Shown: positions 11,260 to 23,210, counted from the first letter of the stretch. The stretch is 64,000 bases of DNA from Zygaena filipendulae (GCA_907165275.2 OU015652.1:4231001-4295000); one strand, 5' to 3'. The notes: generated by a model from the sequence alone, not told the origin. A program made the numbers and translations.

Positions 11260-11493
11260 TATCATCCAATAATAGTCTCAAAAAGGTAACATAATTGTAC
11301 AATAAACCCAAAAACACCCAAAACCAAGGGTTTTCGTTTCATTCGTCGCCAATAAAAACGCTAGTCAAAGTAGATAATATGTACCTACTGCGTTTGTCCC
11401 TAGATAAAAATATGTATAAAGACCGAAAACTTCCGGTTCTATTTAAAAACTACCTATCAAACTTTGCCGCTTTTCAAAATCAACTAATTCAAC

Positions 11494-13251
11494 TCAGTCA
11501 AGATACACCCCAAAGACGGTCACTTGGATAAAGCACGTGGGTTCCTCTCGCTGTACGTTGACGTAGTTATCTCTCTCGTGGTCCCACAGGAAGGAGATGG
11601 CGTTGTTGTAGCTCTGCGCTCGGTAGTGGCCGATGGTGAAAACAGTCACGATCCTGTATCGATTGAACTGCATCGTTTTGATCTTGCGCATCAGTTCCCC
11701 CGCCAGGCGCACCATCATCCCCGGAGACTCCTGTTAGTGATAATACAGAGTGGTAAAAATTCTGAATTGAAAAATGTATACGGGCAGAAGTTCCTCACGC
11801 CTTGAATTCATCTCCGAATGTGATTTGATATGAATATTTTGACATGTTAGTTACTGAAAAACCAATTTAACAGGAGAATATTTTGACCATTGAGAAACAC
11901 TAGCTGTGTGTGCTGTGTGTGTGGTTACAAAATTTTATCAAAATCCGTTCGGTAGTTTCGGAGTCCATCGCGGATAAACAACGTGACACGTGATTTATAA
12001 ATATTAGACTGTCCCCCGCGATTTCATCCGCGGTAATTTCGGAGTTCCCGCGGGAATTCCGGGATAAAAACTATCCTATCTTTTAAGTTGGACCATATTA
12101 TAAATGGTTACAAAATTTTATCAAAATCCGTTCAGCAGTTTCGGAGTCCATCGCGGACAAACAACGTGACACGTGATTTATATATATTAGATATATATAT
12201 ATTAGATAAGATAAGAGATAAAGATAATGATGTAAAGAAGTATTGCGGTCAGCACCTGATGATATAATTATGTAATAATATCTGAACTACGCCGGACGGA
12301 ACCGTACGTCGCGATTATAAATAAACGTTTTTTTCTGGAGTGACGCATGACGATTTCTGTGATTTTCTAAAGTTACGGAACTTCGTTCCAAAAAATATTG
12401 CTTTCAGCCAAAAGAATATAGATATTCTTATTTCTTATTCAGAAATATTTTTGTACTCAATAAATAATATATTGTTTATTAAGTACAAAAATATGTCTAA
12501 CGAATTTTACATCCAAGTCAGGTTTGTTCTATATGGAATGAATAGATAGATATTTCAGATGATAATATTAAGATCATTGATATCGGAATTAGAAACAATA
12601 CCTGAGCGTTATATTTGTGACCTGTGAAATTCTCATCCAAAATTTCATCTATGGCTTCTCTAACTCTGACTACATGGAATTTTTCTCTTGGATCTAATTG
12701 GTAGGTGTTTAGAAAGAGCAAAGGAGGCCGCTTAAACTCGATGCCAAGCTGGAAAAAATATTAATAAAAAATCCGTATAACGAAAGGTGATAACCAGAAG
12801 ATATATCTAAACTAGCTGCTCCCCGCAGTCTCACCCGCGGTAATTTCGGAGATCCCGCGGGTATTCTGAGATAAAGTACCCTACAGTTTTGAGTGGCACC
12901 CCGCTTTATAACAGAGAATTTTGAAAAGTTTGTATGTTGCAGTTAATTTATATAAGTAAGTAGTTGTGCCCCGCATTTTCATCCGCGGCAATTTCGGAGT
13001 TCCCGTGGGAATTCCGGGATAAAAAGTACCCTATGTTAGTAGGATAGTAGGATTAAACGTTATGTAAACTTATCGGTAGGTACCTGCGATGTTCTTTCTA
13101 CAGGTCTGATGCCAGGTACTCCAGAGAAACCATAGGAAGGCCTCCTGACTTTTAACCTGCTCATAGACTTTGGGTGTATGCCCCCAAGAGATTTAGCACT
13201 CTTTATACCTGTCATGGAGACTCTACTTTTCTTTGGCTCGTCGTCTCCCAT
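11494..13251 (-). CDS. Tctex1 domain (dynein light chain Tctex-type) protein, 3 exons
   Basis: Exons on the minus strand are 13251-13084 (56 codons, ATG start), 12748-12602 (49 codons) and 11730-11494 (78 codons plus TGA), giving 183 residues. Donors read CAG|GTACCT and CAG|GTATTG; acceptors read TTTTTTCCAG and TCACTAACAG. Both introns (335 and 871 bp) are phase 0. The N-terminal about 56 residues are basic and Ser/Pro rich. Exon 2 carries the family entry motif NTYQLDP..KF followed by a charged helix. Exon 3 carries the domain core: a helix ending KIKTMQFNRYRIV, then the strands TIGHYRAQ, FLWDHERDNYV and the closing FGVYLD. The length is close to vertebrate TCTEX1D1/DYNLT5 (about 180 residues), a family of dynein light chains or ciliary dynein accessories; the exact orthologue is not decided here. 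The start is the only ATG upstream in frame with a long basic leader; an extra 5' non-coding exon cannot be excluded. Fragments of Helitron-like repeats sit in both introns. Confidence 0.9.
11925..12190. repeat. Helitron-like fragment with internal duplication, in Tctex1 intron 2
   Basis: Two about 88-bp copies (near 11923-12008 and 12103-12190) share the stretch GTTACAAAATTTTATCAAAA through CACGTGATTTAT. They flank a GC-hairpin block (about 12010-12070) with the CCGCGGGAATTCCGGGATAAA hallmark. The two copies differ by a few substitutions, so this is an old duplication. Confidence 0.6.
12815..13050 (-). repeat. Two Helitron-like 3' fragments in Tctex1 intron 1
   Basis: Fragments at about 12815-12890 (starting ACTAGCTGCTCCCCGCAG) and 12960-13050 (TTGTGCCCCGCATTTTCATC, ending near TAGTAGGAT). 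Both are minus-oriented 3' ends with the GC stem. They make up most of the 335-bp intron while leaving both splice sites intact. Confidence 0.65.
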
Positions 13252-13510
13252 TTCATATAGTATTCAGTCAATTGCGATATTCAAACGACTTTTATCAAAA
13301 TAACTAAAAAAAGATTGTCGTATGTGAAACTCTCAGGTGAAACTAAATGTATTCTCTTTGAATGAACATTCAAGATTGACGGAATGTAATGATATATTAT
13401 TTTTGACTGACAGAAATTTGATAACTGTGACCAAGTAGGTAATCTTAGAAAACAAAGGTTCTAATCTGCCTAAAGACATGTATTTATTTGAATTTACGTA
13501 ATATTTGTCA

Positions 13511-13833
13511 CTAGCTGTGCCCCGCGGTTTCACCCGCATGAAAGGTTTTTATACAACAATTTTTTTCCCGACATCCGATTTCAATAAAACAAAGCCTATA
13601 TGTAGCTCCAGGCTAAGGTTAATCTACCTGTGAAAACCGCATGACAATCGGCTCAGTAGATGCGGAGATTATCGCGAACAGACAGACAGACAGAAAATAA
13701 TTTTAAAATTATTTATTTTAATTTTTTTTTTGGGCTTGGTTACTCTTCTTTTATCACCCCTCTCAATTTTAGGTAAAAATATTCCATGTACAGAATAGCG
13801 GATTCTACTCTTTTGTTATAGTGTAGAAAATAG
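13511..13833 (-). mobile_element. Helitron-like element, family 2
   Basis: CTAG at 13511-13514, CCCCGCGGTTTCACCCGCAT hairpin, AAAGCCTATATGTAGCTCCA, a GACAGACAGACAG tract, and the far end GATTCTACTCTTTTGTTATA. Within 260 bp upstream of the Tctex1 start codon. Confidence 0.75.
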
Positions 13834-13873
13834 ATTATAATAGAGTATCAAATGACATTCTATGTATTAAAAT

Positions 13874-14121
13874 CTTATCTATCTATACATATCAAATGCT
13901 TTGTCCTGAATGACTGATGGCTCAACGCACATCCTAAACTACTAATCGTAGAGACTTGAAACTTGGAGGGTGTGTTCTTTGTATGACGTGGGCATCCGAT
14001 AAGAAAGGATTTCTATAAATTCAACCCTTAAGGGGATGAAAAGGGGTTGCAAAGTTTGTATGGTACATTTCCGCGCGGGAACTTCGAAATTATCGCGGGT
14101 GAAACCGCGCGGGACAGCTAG
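13874..14121 (+). mobile_element. Helitron-like element, family 1
   Basis: CTATCTATACATATCAAATG, GCTTTGTCCTGAATGACTGA, end GTGAAACCGCGCGGGACAG plus CTAG (14118-14121). Confidence 0.75.
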
Positions 14122-14124
14122 TAT

Positions 14125-14502
14125 GTATATAAAAATCTCATGCCACAGTGTTTGTTATCGAACTCCTCCGAAACGCCTTGACCGATTTGTATGAAATTTT
14201 TTGTGTATATTTGGTAGGTCTGAAGATAGGTCGTAGGCAATTTTTTATACCACCAGGTGATGAGGATAGCCATCTCCGGAATTTTTTATTTTTATTTTTT
14301 GGACAAAACTTTACTGTGGAGTTCTTGCGGGAATTCCGAAACTCACGCGGGTGAACTTAACTTAGCTTTCACGCTTTTACTATTTAACTGATTTTGCATA
14401 GAGGTTGTCAGGGGTACAGAAAAGGGCATACGGTAGTTTTCACCCTGGAATCTTTTCAGGAGCTCCGAAATTAACGCAGGTGCAATCGCGAGGATTAGCT
14501 AG
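14125..14502 (+). mobile_element. Helitron-like element, fourth type
   Basis: Follows the previous element directly. TGTATATAAAAATCTCATGC, GTTATCGAACTCCTCCGAAA, an internal GGAATTCCGAAACTCACGCG block, and the end GGTGCAATCGCGAGGATTAG with CTAG at 14499-14502. Two 3'-end-like blocks suggest a composite. Confidence 0.6.
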
Positions 14503-14759
14503 TATAAAATAAATTAGAAGATCCTAAGAAAATTGCGGTTAGTAGATACGTTGAATGTTGATACCACTCGAAACAGCAAACACATATGGCAATAGTAAAG
14601 TCTTACTAACTTGCGATCCCCGGTCGTCGACCCTCCCATAACAGAAATAAACAACAAGACATCGAATTGCAAGTTGTGCGCTGCATCTGCTGTTTGATGT
14701 TTAATACTGGCGATACGATGGGGCCCTACGTCAACATCGCTTGCACTTTAGGTCAGTTA

Positions 14760-15147
14760 TAAGACTGTTCACCCCTTGGGTGGGACTGGGTGGGACAGTA
14801 TTGTTGGCTCAGTGGCCTCAGAGCACGCGAACACACTCCGATGTGACCGATATGGAAATTGGCACTTTCGATGGCGTTCCAGAATTTCTATTCGAAATTT
14901 TTCGAAGTTGCTAGATTTTACTATTGCTATCTGTACTTATATTAGACATACCACACAAATGACCAAATATGATATTGTTTCTTGTTTAGTTTTATTTCAT
15001 TATTCTTTATTTTGTTTTTTCTTTATTTTTTTATTACTTATTTTGTTATTATTTAATTGTTTTCATTTGTGTTGTTCTGTATGTGTTCATTTATGTTATA
15101 AGAGGAGAACCTCTTGCTTAAATAAATCTTTCTTTCTTTCTATTATG
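14760..15147 (+). mobile_element. LINE-like 3' fragment with (CTTT)n tail
   Basis: A T-rich 3' UTR-like stretch runs to CTTGCTTAAATAAATCTTTC, then CTTT repeats (15128-15145): polyadenylation hexamer plus short-repeat tail. The 193-codon frame at 14776-15357 reads through this low-complexity tract into the next element and is not a gene. Confidence 0.45.
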
Positions 15148-15364
15148 AATGCGAAAGTAACTCTTTCTGTCTGTCTGTTTGTTACCGTTTCACACCTTAA
15201 CTACTCAACGGCTCATCAAGAAATTTGCGTTTGCAGGGGGAGGGAAGGTTTGTTTACATGGGTGAAACCGCATGAATTTTTGCATGTACGTTATCAGTTG
15301 TACAGAAAAAACATAGGGTACTTTTATCCCGGAATCCCGCGAGAACTCCAAAATTAGCGCAGGC
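15140..15364 (+). mobile_element. Helitron-like element
   Basis: ATTATGAATGCGAAAGTAAC, CTGTCTGTCTGTTTGTTACC, CATAGGGTACTTTTATCCCG, decayed end AAATTAGCGCAGGCAAAA. The CTAG end is not preserved. Confidence 0.6.
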
Positions 15365-15834
15365 AAAAAATTTTGCACAATGTTGAGGAAAACACCGATG
15401 GTTTGTATTTACGAGTACCTCGGTATGCTAGTTTAGGTTAGGTTTGAACTATGACCACAACGGAGTCAAATACTATCGATTTCCAATATCCGAGCATCCA
15501 CCACAACCATAACCACAACGCATTTCCTATTCTCGATATTACACAAATTCTAGGTGTTTAATGGAAGACTTATACGTATACAAGATGACAACAATAAAAC
15601 CTACTACACTATAGATATTGACTAGTAGAAAATCTCCACCTTTTTTATGAAATCAGTAAAGAGTATTTAGTTTTGCGCTCGTAGATGTTATGTATTTAAC
15701 GTTACCACCAGCCTTGGCTGAGTCGACAATCTTTTGTCGTTATCACTATAAAATAAGGAACTTACAGTCGTGTCACGAAAAATCGTAGTAAATTTTTGTA
15801 GCCACGTGGCATGATGATAATAATATGTTCCTTA
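15365..15834. other. Unassigned stretch
   Basis: AT-rich, no feature supported. Confidence 0.35.
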
Positions 15835-16071
15835 CCGCCGCACTCAGAGTCGACTTTAATGATTACTTAGTTAAGTATTGATTTTTAAAACAAAACTGCC
15901 GCAATCAGAGACGTTCAGTAAATTAATGTTAATTGGAATTTACTGAGATATAACATAATTAGTTAAATGCCAATTAACATTAATTTATTAAACTTGTCTG
16001 ATTGCGGCAGTTTTGTTTTAAAAATCTATACTTAACTAAGTAATCATTAAAGTCGACTCTGAGTGCGGCGA
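15835..16071. mobile_element. Harbinger-like MITE, copy 1
   Basis: CCGCCGCACTCAGAGTCGAC at the left is mirrored as GTCGACTCTGAGTGCGGCG at the right. Inner inverted matches include ATGATTACTTAGTTAAGTAT-like and AACAAAACTGCCGCAATCAG stretches. It is flanked by TTA on both sides (15832-15834, 16072-16074), a 3-bp TWA duplication as in PIF/Harbinger. The second copy is at 34651-34887. Confidence 0.75.
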
Positions 16072-16074
16072 TTA

Positions 16075-16854
16075 GTTTTTAAAGATTGAAAACGATTAAA
16101 GGTTGTCAACTTGACTAAAGTCGCTGATCACTCTCCAAATTACAATCTTCAGTGGAAGCCATCTGGAGAGTACATTTCATAACACAAAGCGTATCTCAAT
16201 GTTAATCTAAGTGCACTGTGCTGAGGTACTGAGTATGACGTAACGGGAGGGCTTTGACCGACGACGTACTCGCACTAGGGGACCGACGACCCAAAGTGCA
16301 TTGAGCTTGCAACTTTGAACTGCATCGTTTAGTTGATAACAAACGGATTTTGTATGTAAGTAACCTTTATTTATTTCAGTTTTTTTTACATCAAATCATA
16401 AATATTCATAAGGATAATTCATATTAACACATATTCTAAAGGATAATTGTGATCGTCAAAGAAGTAAATTTCGGTAGGTATAAGTAAATGTCAGAATAAA
16501 TAAAATTACATATTTAAGGTAAAACATTTAGAGAAATTAAAATTAACATGTCGAACAAACAAAACAAAAATTCAAATGCAATAAATTAATGTCAATGGGA
16601 AATATTATGAGGTATTCCTATTTTCAGTAGTAGTAAGCAATTAACAAACTTTACCTCAATACTAGGTACTATAGATTAATATAGATAAACTGTGTTTTCT
16701 ACTTCATTCGCACAAAATAAGGAATAGAATTTCTATTTTTTGAGTTAAATAATTTCGGACAGACAGACAGCTAAACAAAAAATGTTCTGGTTAAGGTATT
16801 AACTTAAAATCAACAAATCGTCAAATCAGAAAAATTTTACAACAGCAAACAGAC
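16075..16854. other. Unassigned stretch before the FoldBack pair
   Basis: AT-rich with no gene or known repeat recognised. Confidence 0.35.
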
Positions 16855-16863
16855 AATTTCATT
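16855..16863. other. 9-bp target-site duplication, left element (outer)
   Basis: AATTTCATT directly before the left element; its partner is at 25578-25586. Confidence 0.85.
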
Positions 16864-19176
16864 GGCGGTGTGAAGTTGGCCCCCCAATGTCAAAAAAAAA
16901 ATAAAATAAAGTGAGTTCTAGTGGCCCCCCACATAGTTCCGGAGTTCTTTATACTTTTTGGAAATAGTTCTGTTGTTTACATAGACCAAAAATGGTTTTT
17001 AAATAATGGGGGGCCAACTTCCCGATTTTCATATTTTACGGCCTTATACCGCGAAAATTATTAGTCAAATCGAAAAATGTTATAGAGATAATGTGTAGAA
17101 CTCTTTGGGGGGCCAACGGAACTCTTACAACAAAATCGATTTTTGAATATTTTATTTTTTTTCAAAATAATTAATTATTTTCATCTGAACCTAGCGTCTT
17201 TCCTATCGGTTATATCGAAATAAGTTATAGGAAAAACTAATAGAACTCTTTGAGGAGCACCTAGAAATCTAAGAAAAAAATTCATTTTCCGGAAACTAGA
17301 TGAAAATTGAGAAAAACTTTTTTTTTATACACAAGTTTTTAAAAAAATAGCATGAGTTCTAGTTGCCCCCCACATAGTTCTGAACATCTATATACATTTT
17401 AGAAATAGTTCTGTTGTTTACATAGTCCAAAAATGGTTTTGAAATAATTTCCCGATTTTCATATTTTACGGCCTTATACCGCGAAAAGTATTAGTCAAAT
17501 CGAAAAATGTTATAGGGATAATGTGTAGAACTCTTTGGGGGGCCAACGGAACTCTAACAAAAAAATCGATTTTTGAATATTTTATTTTTTTCCAAAATAA
17601 CTAATTATTTTCATCTGAACCTAGCGTCTTTCTTATCTGTTATATCGAAATAAGTTAGAAGAAAAACTTGTAGAACTCTTTGAGGGGCACCTAGAAATCT
17701 AAGAAAAAAATTCATTTTCCGGAAACTAGAAGAAAATTGAGAAAAACTTTTTTTTTATACACAAGTATTTAAAAAAATGGCATGAGTTCTAGTTGCCCCC
17801 CACATAGTTCTGAACATCTATATACATTTTGGAAATAGTTCTGTTGTTTACATAGACCAAAAATGGTTTTGAAATAATTGCCCAATTTTTTTACGGCCTT
17901 GTACCGCGAAAAGTATTAGTAAAATCGAAAAATGTTATAGGGATAATGTGTAGAACTCTTTGGGGGGCCAACGGAACTCTAACAAAAAAATCGATTTTTG
18001 AATATTTATTTTTTTCCAAAATAACTAATTATTTTCATCTGAACCTAGCGTCTTTCTTATCGGTTATATCGAAATAAGTTATAGGAAAAACTTGTAGAAC
18101 TCTTTGAGGGGCACCTAGAAATCTAAGAAAAAATCATATTTTCCGGAAACTCGATGAAAATTGAGAAAAACTTTTTTTTTATACACAAGTTTTTAAAAAA
18201 ATGGCATGAGTTCTGGTTGCCCCCCACATAGTTCTGAACATCTATAGACATTTTGGAGATAGTTCTGTTGTTTACATAGCCCAGAAATTGTTTTGAAATA
18301 ATTTCCCAATTTTTTTACGGCCTTGTACCGCGAAAAGTATTAGTCAAATCGAAAAATGTTATAGAGATAATGTGTAGAACTCTTTGGGGGGCCAACGGAA
18401 CTCTAACAAAAAAATCGATTTTTGAAATTATAATTTTTCCAAAATAACTAATTATTTTCATCTGAACCTAGCGTCTTTCTTATCGGTTATATCGAAATAA
18501 GTTAGAAGAAAAACTTGTAGAACTCTTTGAGGGGCACCTAGAAATCTAAGAAAAAATCACATTTTCCGGAAACTCGATGAAAATTGAGAAAAACTTTTTT
18601 TTTATACACAAGTTTTTAAAAAAATGGTATGAGTTCTGGTTGCCCCCCACATAGTTCTGAACATCTATATACATTTTAGAAATAGTTCTGTTGTTTACAT
18701 AGCCCAAAAATGGTTTTGAAATAATTTCCCAATTTTTTACGGCCTTGTACCGCGAAAAGTATTAGTCAAATCGAAAAATGTTATAGGGATAATGTGTAGA
18801 ACTCTTTGGAGGGCCAACGGAACTCTAACAAAAAAATCGATTTTTGAAATTATATTTTTTCCAAAATAACTAATTATTTTCATCTGAACCCAGCGTTTTT
18901 CTTATCGGTTATATCGAAATAAGTTAGAAAAAAAACTTGTAGAACTCTTTAAGGGGCACTTAGAAATTTAAGAAAAAATCACATTTTCCGGAAACTAGAT
19001 GAAAATTGAGAAGAACTTTTTTTTTATACACAAGTTTTTTAAAAAATGGCATGAGTTCTAGTTGCCCCCCATATAGTTCTGAACATCTATATACATTTTA
19101 GAAATAGTTCTGTTATTTACATGGACCAAAAATGGTTTTGAAATAATGGGGGACCAACTTGCCAATTTTCATGTAC
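16864..19176 (+). repeat. Tandem-unit arm (left arm of left element)
   Basis: The landmark CACATAGTTC recurs at 16930, 17371, 17801, 18225, 18648 and (as CATATAG) 19070, giving periods of 441, 430, 424, 423 and 422 bp. Each unit has a TTGGCCCCCCA-type block, the palindromic core AAAAATCGATTTTT, TACCGCGAAAAGTATTAGT and CGATATAACCGATAAG-like stretches. The same landmarks recur in mirror order in the other arm. Confidence 0.85.
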
Positions 19177-19201
19177 TACTACTACTACTACTACTACTAC
19201 T
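19175..19201 (+). repeat. (ACT)9 microsatellite
   Basis: Nine perfect ACT triplets at the inner edge of the arm. The same number is found in the other element at 32018-32044. Confidence 0.9.
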
Positions 19202-19515
19202 AAATTACTGTTATCGACGTCTGGTTTTGAGTTTTTTTTTTTTTTTAGTTTTGCCGTTCTTACTGCCTCTGTGCACCCTTGATCACTATGCCTTAAAGAT
19301 TGTAACTTTTTAATCTATAAATAATGTAATAAAAATGTAATTGATCGCTGTCTGTACATGGGAGATATAAGACAAAAAATATTATTGGGACCTTTATCAA
19401 CGCAATAGCACTGCATAACAATGATTGTTAGAATTTTTATCTTTTTTCATGTGCGTTTGTGCACGCTTATCTCAGAAATGGCTTATCTGATTTAGATGAA
19501 ATTTTTATTATGTAA

Positions 19516-19690
19516 CTAGCTGTTCCCCGTAGTTTCACCCACGTTAATTTCTGAGATCCCGCGAAAATTTCGGGATAAAAAGTACCTTTTATCCTTCTCT
19601 GTATCCCTGGCAACGTGTATGCAAAATTTCGTAATGATCGGTTTAACCGTTAAGGCGTGAAATTATAACAGACAGACAGACGTGAAAATA
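19516..19690 (-). mobile_element. Helitron-like remnant inside left FoldBack element
   Basis: Starts CTAGCTGTTCCCCGTAGTTT (3' end), then the usual TCCCG..GGGATAAAAAGTACC block, ending in GACAGACAGACG. It was present before the element duplicated, because the mirror copy has it too. Confidence 0.7.
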
Positions 19691-19698
19691 ATATTTTT

Positions 19699-22179
19699 TT
19701 ACTTCTTACTGATCGACCATCATCTGCTGGATTTCGGATCGGAGTTCTGGTTTAGTATCCAGTTCTAAATTGAAGATACCATACTGATCTGTGACAAATG
19801 CAGAAGTTCCGTCCTTCACGTGCTAGTGGAACTGTCAAAATAATATTGTTTTACTTTGTCTCGGCTCTACCATGATCAGATGGGTTTTAAACGGGAGTTC
19901 TGGTTTTCAATCCAGTTCTGTATCTAAGTTCTGATATTCGTCTGTGAGATACGAAGGAGTTCCGAGCTTCACGTGCTGGTGGAACTGTTAAAATATTTTT
20001 TTTAAACTTTTTAACTGCTCTACCATGATCTGCTGGATTTTGAAACGGAGTTCTGGATTTTTATCCAGGTCCTAATTGAAGATGTTATACTGATCTATGA
20101 GAAACAAAGGAGTTCCCGCCTTCACGTGCTAGTGGAACTGTTAAAATATATTTTTTTTTACTTTTTAACTGCTCTACCATGATCTGCTGGATTTTGAAAC
20201 GGAGTTCTGGATTTTTATCCAGGTCCCAATTGAAGATGTTATACTGATCTATGAGAAACAAAGGAGATCCCGCCTTCACATGCTAGTGGAACTGTTAAAA
20301 TATATTTTTTTTACTTTTTAACTGCTCTACCATGATCTGCTGGATTTTGAAACGGAGTTTTGGATTTTTATCCAGGTCCTAATTGAAGATATTATACTGA
20401 TCTATGAGAAACAAAGGAGTTCGCGCCTTCACGTGCTAGTGGAAATGTTAAAATATATATTTTTTTACTTTCTAACTGCTCTACTGTAATCTGCTGGATT
20501 TCGGATCGGAGTTTTGGTTTAGTATCCAGTTCTAAATTGAAGATGCCATACTGATCTGTGAGAAACGCAGAAGTTCCGTCCTTCACGTGCTAGTGGAACT
20601 GTCAAAATAATATTGTTTTACTTTGTCTCGGCTCTACTATGATCAGATGGGTTTTAAACGGGAGTTCTGGTTTTCAATCCAGTTCTGTATCTAAGTTTTG
20701 ATACTGGTCTGTGAGATACGAAGGAGTTCCGCCCTTCACGTGCTGGTGGAACTGTTAAAATAATATTTTTTTACTTTCTAGCTGCTCTACCATGATCTGC
20801 TGGATTTTGAACCAGATTTCTGGATTCGTATCCAGTTTTAAATTGAAGATGTCATACTTACCTGTGAGAAACGAAGGATATCCGTCCTTCACGTGCTAGT
20901 GGAACTGTTAAAATATTTTTTTTTTTTACTTTTTAACTGCTCTACCAAGATCTGCTGGAGTTCGAAACAGAGTTCTGGATTCGTGTCCGGTTCTAAATTG
21001 AAGATATCATAGTGATCTACGAGAAACCAAGGAGGTCCCGCCTTCACGTGCTAGTGGAACTGTTAAAATAATATTTTTTAAATTTTTCTCGGCTCTACCA
21101 TGATCAAATGGGTTTTAAACGGGAGTTCTAGTTTTTAATCTAGTTCTGTATCTAAGTTCTGATACTGGTCTATGAAATACTAAGGAGTTCCGCCCTTCAC
21201 GTGCTAGTGGAACTGTTAAAATAATATTTTTTTTACTTTTATGCTGCTCTACCATGATCTCCTGGATTTGAACCGGATTTCTGGATTCGTATCCAGTTTT
21301 AAATTGAAGATGTCATACTTACCTGTGAGAAACGAAGGATTTCCGTCCTTCACGTGCTAGTGGAACTGTTAAAATAATATTTTTTTTACTTTTTAACTGC
21401 TCTACCAAGATCTGCTGGAGTTCGGAACAGAGTTCTAGATTCGTGTCCGGTTCTAAATTGAAGATATCATAGTGATCTGTGAGAAACCAAGCAGTTCCCG
21501 CCTTCACGTGCTAGTGGAACTGTTAAAATAATATTCTTTACCTTTTTCTCGGCTCTACCATGATCAGATGGGTTTTAAACGGGAGTTCTGGTTTTTAATC
21601 TAGTTCTGTATCTAAGTTCTGATACTGGTATATGAAATACTAAGGAGTACCGCCCTTCACGTGCTAGTAGAACTGTTAAAATAATATTTTTTTTACTTTT
21701 ATGCTGCTCTACCATGATCTCCTGGATTTGAACCGGATTTCTGGATTCGTATCCAGTTTTAAATTGAAGATGTCATACTTACCTGTGAGAAACAAAGGAT
21801 TTCCGTCCTTCACGTGCTAGTGGAACTGTTAAAATAATATTTTTTTACTTTTTAACTGCTCTACCAAGATCTGCTGGAGTTCGGAACAGAGTTCTAGATT
21901 CGTGTCTGGTTCTAAATTGAAGATATCATAGTGATCTGTGAGAAACCAAGGAGTTCCCGCCTTCGCGTGCTAGTGGAACTGTTAAAATAATATTTTTTAA
22001 CTTTTTCTCAGCTCTACCATGATCAGATGGGTTTTAAATGGGAGTTCTGGTTTTTAATCTAGTTCTGTATCTAAGTTCTGATACTGGTCTATGAGATACG
22101 AAGGAGTTCCGCCCTTCACGTGCTGGTGGAACTGTTAAAATAATACTTTTTTCCTTTTTAACTGCTCTACCATGACGGC
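19699..22179 (-). repeat. 153-bp minisatellite with higher-order organisation (left element)
   Basis: Mirror copy of 29040-31520: sixteen units, described there. Short open frames such as 20085-20279, 20392-20586 and 21319-21507 are windows on this repeat and not genes. Confidence 0.85.
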
Positions 22180-22660
22180 CAGAGCTCTTGTTTCTTACAG
22201 ATCAGTAACAGGTCTTCAATTAAGAACTGGATACGAATCCAGCACTCCCGTTTAAAGTCCAGCAGATCATGGTAGAGAAATAATAATTAATATTAATATT
22301 GCTTGAACATTATCACATTATCATCTAGTATAGTCCCAAACTAAAAAGAAATATTGGTTTTAAACTAATGAGGGACCAACTTCCCAATTAAATTTTTTGC
22401 GGTCTTGTACCGACAAAAGTATTAATAAAATCGAAAAATGTTATAATTTGTAGTAAAACTCTTTGGGGTCAACCGAAACTTCAAAAGAAAAATTGGTTTT
22501 TTATTATATTATTATGATTGACGTAGATTTTTTTTAATTATTTTCTTTTTTTGGTGTTATTTTTTATAACGCGTCGGTCCGGATTCCAGAGATAATCCCA
22601 TCGTGCATCTATTTCATACTTGTGGCCGTCGCGAGCAAATCCTCACCGTCTCCCTCTTAA

Positions 22661-23210
22661 TAGAATAGAATAGAATAGAATAGAATAGAATACACTTTAT
22701 TGTACACCAAAATAATGTTACAGTGTGTTAACAAAAACTTATAACTAAAGGCATACAAAAGGCGGTCTTATCGCTTTACTAGCGATCTCTTCCAGACAAC
22801 CTTTGGGTGGACAGGACAACTACAGAAAATTTATATGTTGATAGGTAGAATAGGAATCATAAAATAATACAAAATATGCACATAGAACATAAATATAAAA
22901 AAATAAAAATACATAAGAAGATATACAAAGATACACGCATAGATATAAAATATACATACAGAAAAATATATATAGATAGATAAAATACATAATGTGATTA
23001 CATACAATATATTATATATCAACAGCATACGTAACTAAAATTAAAATAAATATTAATTAATACGTTACATACATAGATACATAAATACGCACTCACATAT
23101 ACATACATACACATACATACGCAATCTTAATCCCTTATTTTATAATTTTATCAGACCTTAGGAGGTAAACCCGCAGTCAGAGAGAAGGTAATCACTACGT
23201 TTTCCCGCCA
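22661..23210 (-). mobile_element. LINE 3' tail inside left FoldBack element
   Basis: Minus-oriented. Read 5' to 3' it has TTGTCTGGAAGAGATCGC, AAGCGATAAGACCGCC and GTGTACAATAAAGTGT, then (TTCTA)6. This is the 3' UTR and short-repeat tail common in lepidopteran non-LTR elements. About 550 bp with no RT-coding part; it interrupts the inner end of the arm near 23210. Confidence 0.7.

Noticed and set aside
14776..15357. 193-codon ORF
   Set aside because: Runs through a T-rich retroelement tail and into a Helitron-like repeat; no domain and low-complexity middle.
19699..22179. CRISPR-like or gene-family array because of repeated 62-65 codon ORFs
   Set aside because: Units are 153 bp contiguous repeats without spacers; the ORFs start and stop by unit indels.
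22831..23028. 65-codon membrane-like ORF (and its mirror at 28191-28388)
   Set aside because: Ile/Tyr/Phe-rich translation of AT-rich LINE 3' UTR; low complexity.
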